The position numbers were made by a program, and so were the translations under genes. Below the pieces are notes generated by a model. That model saw nothing but the letters and a program-made list of their open reading frames with translations. It was not told the origin of the DNA and searched no databases. From assembly GCA_033557675.1 (NCBI GenBank), contig JAWQRM010000347.1, forward strand, positions 1 through 23,880: a DNA stretch of 23,880 nucleotides, in the 5' to 3' direction. This DNA is from Coptodactyla brooksi (lineage: Eukaryota > Arthropoda > Insecta > Coleoptera > Scarabaeidae). Each line of letters starts with the position of its first letter. Positions within the stretch are counted from its first letter, which is position 1. Shown here one piece after another: positions 20,441 to 23,880 of the stretch.

Positions 20441-20510
20441 CATCCGAGCAGGATTCGAATCGGCGACATTCTGTTTGGAAGACAACTGCTTTTTCTTGAG
20501 CTATCGAGTA
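20441..20510 (-). tRNA. tRNA-like pseudogene or SINE head, anticodon-like TCC
   Basis: On the minus strand 70 nt can be laid out as a complete but damaged cloverleaf. Acceptor TACTCGA/TCGGATG pairs 6 of 7 including wobbles; D arm GCTC/AAGC 3 of 4; anticodon stem GTTGT/ACAGA 4 of 5 with loop CTTCCAA (TCC at positions 34-36); variable ATGTC; T arm GCCGA/CCTGC 3 of 5 with loop TTCGAAT. The B-box text GATTCGAATCC differs by one base from the pol III consensus. It does not resemble a genuine insect glycine tRNA in its arms, so it is more likely a tRNA-derived SINE head or pseudogene than a working tRNA. No SINE body was identified. Confidence 0.5.
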
Positions 20511-21290
20511 TCTCTCCTATTTTTTCAGAAAATCATTTACAATTCATGTGAACTAAAACGGTTTCATATATGAAACTTATAAATCAATTAATGACGTTTT
20601 ATAAATAAGATAGGTACTGAACAATTATTCAAGGCACGTTCGTGAATATCAGCATATACCTTCCCCAGGCGAGCAAATAAGAAGAATGGGATTTCTCAAA
20701 GGTTTTGCGGCTCCCCACATCTCACTCTTCTTCGTTATATGGGATCACTTGAGTAATATTTACAGGACGAAACCGGCAAGTGTGGAGGTGCAGAAGGAGG
20801 CAATAAGGCATAAACGCAAGCATAATTCACCCGTAAGAGTTAGAAATCTCGAAAATGTGTTTTAGTTCTGCTTAGAACACTGCCAGCAGATAAACTGGCA
20901 ACGTTTTGACCATCTGTAAGAAATAGTTATTATCTTCAATACATTCCCCAGGTTATTTCAAATAATGTTTAAGTTAGTTAAGCTTATCTTAGAAAGTAAG
21001 TAATACTTCTATAACTTTCAATACTCTTCAAAAGCTATAAGTAGTGGAGGTTGACATTGAAATTAACTGATGATGCCAAAGAGAATTTATTCGGTGACAT
21101 TACCGAAATTTGGATAGGCTTAAAATATCGGCAACTGAAAATATTCTCACGTTTATCCTACACAAAATTATACTTGACACTCTTAAGGACTTTTTATACG
21201 CTGTATATCAACCTCAGTTATGTCAACCTCCTATTTCCAGATATAATCGTATCACGTTTACCGCAAATGAGAAAAGCGCAAAAACGCACA
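20511..21290. other. Gene-free stretch
   Basis: No gene recognised. The overlapping open frames at 21051-21367 are not family-like. Confidence 0.4.
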
Positions 21291-21740
21291 TAGTTTCAAT
21301 TTCAGAGTTGCAGCTCAATGTCGAACAGCACGCGAGCGCTGAAAGTAATGACATTGCGTTACGATAGTTGAGTGTTTTTATGGCATTTATTGTCCGGTCT
21401 ATGACGCAAAGTATGACATTTTGCGGACAGGTCCCGCGTCTAAACGCTACAAGAACGTAATATCTGTGGACCAGATGGTAATTAACGGTTATTGTCTATT
21501 TCGACTGGTGGGTGAGGTGCCTTGAATCAGATCCGTTGAAAAACGCCGACCGATTGTGAGCGACTCAGTCGCCGGCTCATTGTTCAAAAACAAAATGTTA
21601 TCGGTAGAGCACATCACGAACTTCTTTTCTCCGAACGATGCCATTATGAAATTGAATTATTTCGCTAGCTTGCATTGCGTGAGTCATCTATCTGCGTTGA
21701 TTAACGACGTTTCGACGACGAAAAGGTCAAGAAAACATAC
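21290..21740. promoter_or_regulatory. Second candidate conserved non-coding block
   Basis: Like the block at 16270-16560, this stretch is less AT-rich and non-repetitive, with CACGCGAGCGCTG, TTTTATGGC (21376-21384, an Abd-B/caudal-type Hox site), TTATTGTCC (Sox-like), CCAGATGG and GGTAATTAACGG, and GCGACTCAGTCGCC, a near-palindrome at about 21559-21573. The open frame at 21556-21798 shows no known family. Regulatory role is a guess from composition and motifs. Confidence 0.28.
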
Positions 21741-22029
21741 TCCTTTACCTCACAGAGAATTGAAATACTATCCACATAGAACGCTTACGGAAATATAAGT
21801 TTGGATTTCGGATATCCATAATATTTTCCGTTTTCCTGGGGTATCAATTCACATTGTTTATTTAATTTATATTTTTCCATCTTGTTGCGTTCATTCCCTG
21901 CGTCATTTATTCTATTTTCGTTTTCGCGAAACAAAATTACTTTTCTTTGCGCATCGAACATTTTCCAACCTGTATACACAGTCAGTGTACATCGCATTGG
22001 TATATTATACTCACAAGGGAAGTGTCACA

Positions 22030-22890
22030 ACTATCACTCACCGATTTCGATGCAACTTGGTACAGCGATAGAATGGACAGAAATAAAGGCTTACGTATTT
22101 TTTTTCGATTTTTTGAAAAAGTATTTATTCGCTTGTATTTTGAAAACGAAAGCTGTTATCGAAATGTGGTAAATGCAAACTGATATTTATTTTTAAAGAA
22201 CCTACCATTGATTTATCACACATATACCAAAAGGTGAAAAGGAGGAAATCCCTAGTTTTTTGGAATAATTTTAAAACTACCCTATCGATTTCGGCGGCAT
22301 TGAGCATACATATAATACTTTTAAAAATATTAGTTACATGTTTTTCCTATTCTCTGCAGATCACCCTCCGCGAGGTTACGGGGATAATGTATACCCTCTT
22401 TTCGTGATAAAACCGTTAGTTATTTACAAAACAGTTCGCAGGAAAACCGTAAACTAGTCACACCATAAGATTTTTGTGGTAAAATAAGGTATTTACGACA
22501 TTTAGGGGTGGTTGGGGTTAACTATCCTATTAAACATTCATTCTTTCGCGAGTGTTACTTGCTGGTTTTGATGAAATTTAGCGCAATGTTTGCTTTCGGC
22601 GTGATGTAAAGACCTGAGAACGAATTTATGAAGGTTAGAAATTAGGGGTAGAAAGTACATTTTCGCCAATATCTCGAAAACGAAAACAGTTGTCGAAAAA
22701 TTTTAAGTGTTAATATTCCTTACTAAAAATTTCTATCGATGTTCCTGGAGTAAATTGCACTGCTTTTCTTTAAATAAATTCAATATAAAATATATAAATA
22801 TATATTTATTTGTAATGAGTTTAAAAGTAACAAACTGAGAATTTTGTTAAATATACCGAACATTAGATTCTATATTACATATATATTTTA
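22030..22890. repeat. TE-like non-coding DNA with repeated modules
   Basis: Two similar modules: CCGATTTCGATGCAACTTGG (22042) ... TTTTGAAAACGAAAGCTGTTATCGAAA (about 22138) and CTGGTTTTGATGAAATTTAG (22562) ... TCTCGAAAACGAAAACAGTTGTCGAAAA (about 22672). A third partial piece, ATCGATTTCGGCGGCATTGAG, is near 22283. The longer strings are quoted only to locate them; the core shared text is CGAAAACGAAA and GTTnTCGAAA. The area also contains short AT-rich repeats. It ends at the stop of the transposase remnant and is likely part of that element's non-coding end, though this is not shown. Confidence 0.4.
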
Positions 22891-22894
22891 TATT

Positions 22895-23572
22895 CTATAT
22901 TGAGATTATAACAGGTATAACCTCACAAATATCGCATGCTGGCTTGTCACTCGAAAAGCAAACCTCCACTGGATTTTCAAATTGTTCTGGTCTCTCATCT
23001 ATATACCCACTTGCAAACCATACACATTTAAAAACATTGATAAATCGAGGAGAGGCTGTTTGTCATGCGTTAGAGATTGCAATTTTAAAATATTATCCCG
23101 CTGATGTAGATTGACGTCATAGTGATAAAAAATAACTTTATCAGAAAATGTTCTAATAAAATTTTTCCATATTTTAAAGCCAAATACGTCAAGAGGCTGT
23201 ATTTGACCTGTTGTTCCTGCACGTATAGCCAAATGTTTAAAATTAATATCTGATGAAGCTACTTCACTAATAATGTCAGCACAGCAGCCACTTCAAGAAT
23301 CCAATAATAGTAATTGTATGGATACAGTATTTGGAAAATATACACTTTGTAGCCAATCTTTCATGTGTCCTGAAGTTAGCTTTCCAGGTTTTGATGCCAA
23401 AACGAATATATTATCCGCTTTGAACATTATATTTGCTACCCTCGGTCCAAAGATGCCAGAGGTTTCTCCTAACACAATTAAAAGTGGACAAAGAAATTTC
23501 CTATCCGCAGATATGATGGATTGAATTGTGTAGCTAAACGTTGTAGATGACACCGCCTGGACTATACAGGGT
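22895..23572 (-). pseudogene. DDE_1-like (pogo/Tigger-type) transposase C-terminal remnant
   Basis: Minus-strand remnant of a DDE superfamily transposase, C-terminal portion. It reads SSTTFSYTIQSIISADRKF then LCPLLIVLGETSGIFGPRV (about 23440-23562), LLLLDS (about 23293-23310, the block with a catalytic-type aspartate), then a TGA where tryptophan is expected (LDSW-SG). It continues in the same frame with AGTTGQIQPLDVFGFKIWKN (about 23160-23220), the family hallmark, and FSDKVIFYHYDVNLHQRDNI. Near 23040 a frameshift moves it to FASGYIDERPEQFENPVEVC then SSDKPACDICEVIPV, ending at a TAG at 22895-22897. So there is one internal stop and one frameshift, and otherwise it is well kept, implying fairly recent death. 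Upstream it stops at 23572, where another transposon begins. The N-terminal DNA-binding domain is outside the window. Confidence 0.8.
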
Positions 23573-23880
23573 GATTCACAACCTATACGCATAAACTTGT
23601 ACATTTATTCCTCGTGATAAATAATGATTATTAAGCAAAAAAAAATTAATAAAAGTTTTTTAATTTCCGAAATATCCGTATAATTAAAAAAGAACAAGGT
23701 AGGCTGGTAAAAAATAGGTATGTATTTTGTTATTAAGTTGTGTATTAAGTTGACATTAGTTGTGTCAGTTTAACTTAAGTCATTCGACATTGGTTGTAAC
23801 TTAACTCATTTACAACTTAAAAATAATGGCGCACAATTTCACTAATGAAGAACTAATGGATGTGGTGCTAACATACGGAG
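23573..23880 (+). mobile_element. 5' end of a DUF4817-type transposon inserted in the DDE_1 element
   Basis: Starts at the TA-flanked terminus TACAGGGTGATTCACAAC (23573), the same class of end as at 18760 and 19101. About 250 bp of AT-rich leader follow, then an open frame at 23826 that runs off the window. It interrupts the coding sequence of the transposase remnant at 23572, so it inserted later. The open minus-strand frame crossing this point (up to 23604) is a chimera of both elements and not a gene. Confidence 0.75.
23826..23880 (+). CDS. DUF4817-type transposase, N-terminus (partial, runs off the window)
   Basis: ATG at 23826 opens MAHNFTNEELMDVVLTYGE through the window end, 18 complete codons and no stop. 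It matches the family pattern of an N-terminal DUF4817 domain, (F/Y)TN-E-AD-H-VYGE, the same domain left as FTNVELADMHFMYR in the miniature element at 19101-19487. ATG is the first in-frame start after the leader. The rest, including any catalytic triad, lies outside the window, so whether this copy is intact cannot be told. Confidence 0.65.
   Translation, partial: MAHNFTNEELMDVVLTYG

Noticed and set aside
23293..23604. 103-codon minus-strand open frame as one gene
   Set aside because: Its first dozen codons come from the inserted DUF4817 element and the rest from the DDE_1 remnant; it is a junction artefact.
1..23880. CRISPR arrays, operons, bacterial promoters or phage genes
   Set aside because: No regularly spaced repeats, no ribosome-binding-site-led gene runs; all content is eukaryotic TE debris.

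Overview
The window looks like AT-rich intergenic or intronic DNA from an insect nuclear genome, most likely a hymenopteran and probably an ant. That placement rests on the mix of transposon families (piggyBac, mariner, a Mutator-like transposase, a DDE_1-like element, DUF4817-type elements with TACAGGGTG ends, and R1/jockey-like LINEs) together with the AT bias; it is an inference. I found no intact host gene. Every coding signal I can identify is a decayed transposable element (TE), with frameshifts and stops. No bacterial operon, CRISPR array, rRNA or plasmid feature is present.

Layout. 1-997: 3' part of a piggyBac element ending at a TTAA. 998-6430: mostly unrecognised AT-rich DNA with one long imperfect hairpin at about 4054-4142. 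6430-6925 (-): Mutator-like transposase remnant. 6965-7600 (+): LINE ORF1 zinc-knuckle remnant followed closely by a LINE-like 3' tail. 7700-9315: no genes, one more complex block with an octamer site. 9316-11379: complete but dead piggyBac between two TTAA sites, coding on the minus strand. 11721-11801: two hairpins. 12455-12890 (-): internally deleted mariner. 12900-17000: mostly unrecognised, with a (TA)17 microsatellite joined to a TE end at 15445 and a candidate regulatory block at 16270-16560. 17000-18660 (-): LINE reverse-transcriptase remnant with a 3' AATAAA/(ATT)n tail. 18718-19487: nested inverted repeats, a 217-bp foldback and a 387-bp miniature DUF4817 element, abutting (TA)18. 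19531-20510: a degenerate tandem repeat, a 22-bp duplication and a tRNA-like cloverleaf. 21290-21740: second candidate regulatory block. 22030-22890: repeat-like non-coding DNA. 22895-23572 (-): DDE transposase remnant, interrupted at 23573 by another DUF4817 element that runs off the window.

The elements do not form a pathway. They record successive insertions: TE into TE at 23573, a foldback inside an older inverted repeat near 18760, and TEs beside TA tracts. The points most worth following are the paired piggyBac ends with palindromic subterminal motifs, the miniature DUF4817 element that still carries its coding head, and the unexplained long hairpin near 4.1 kb.
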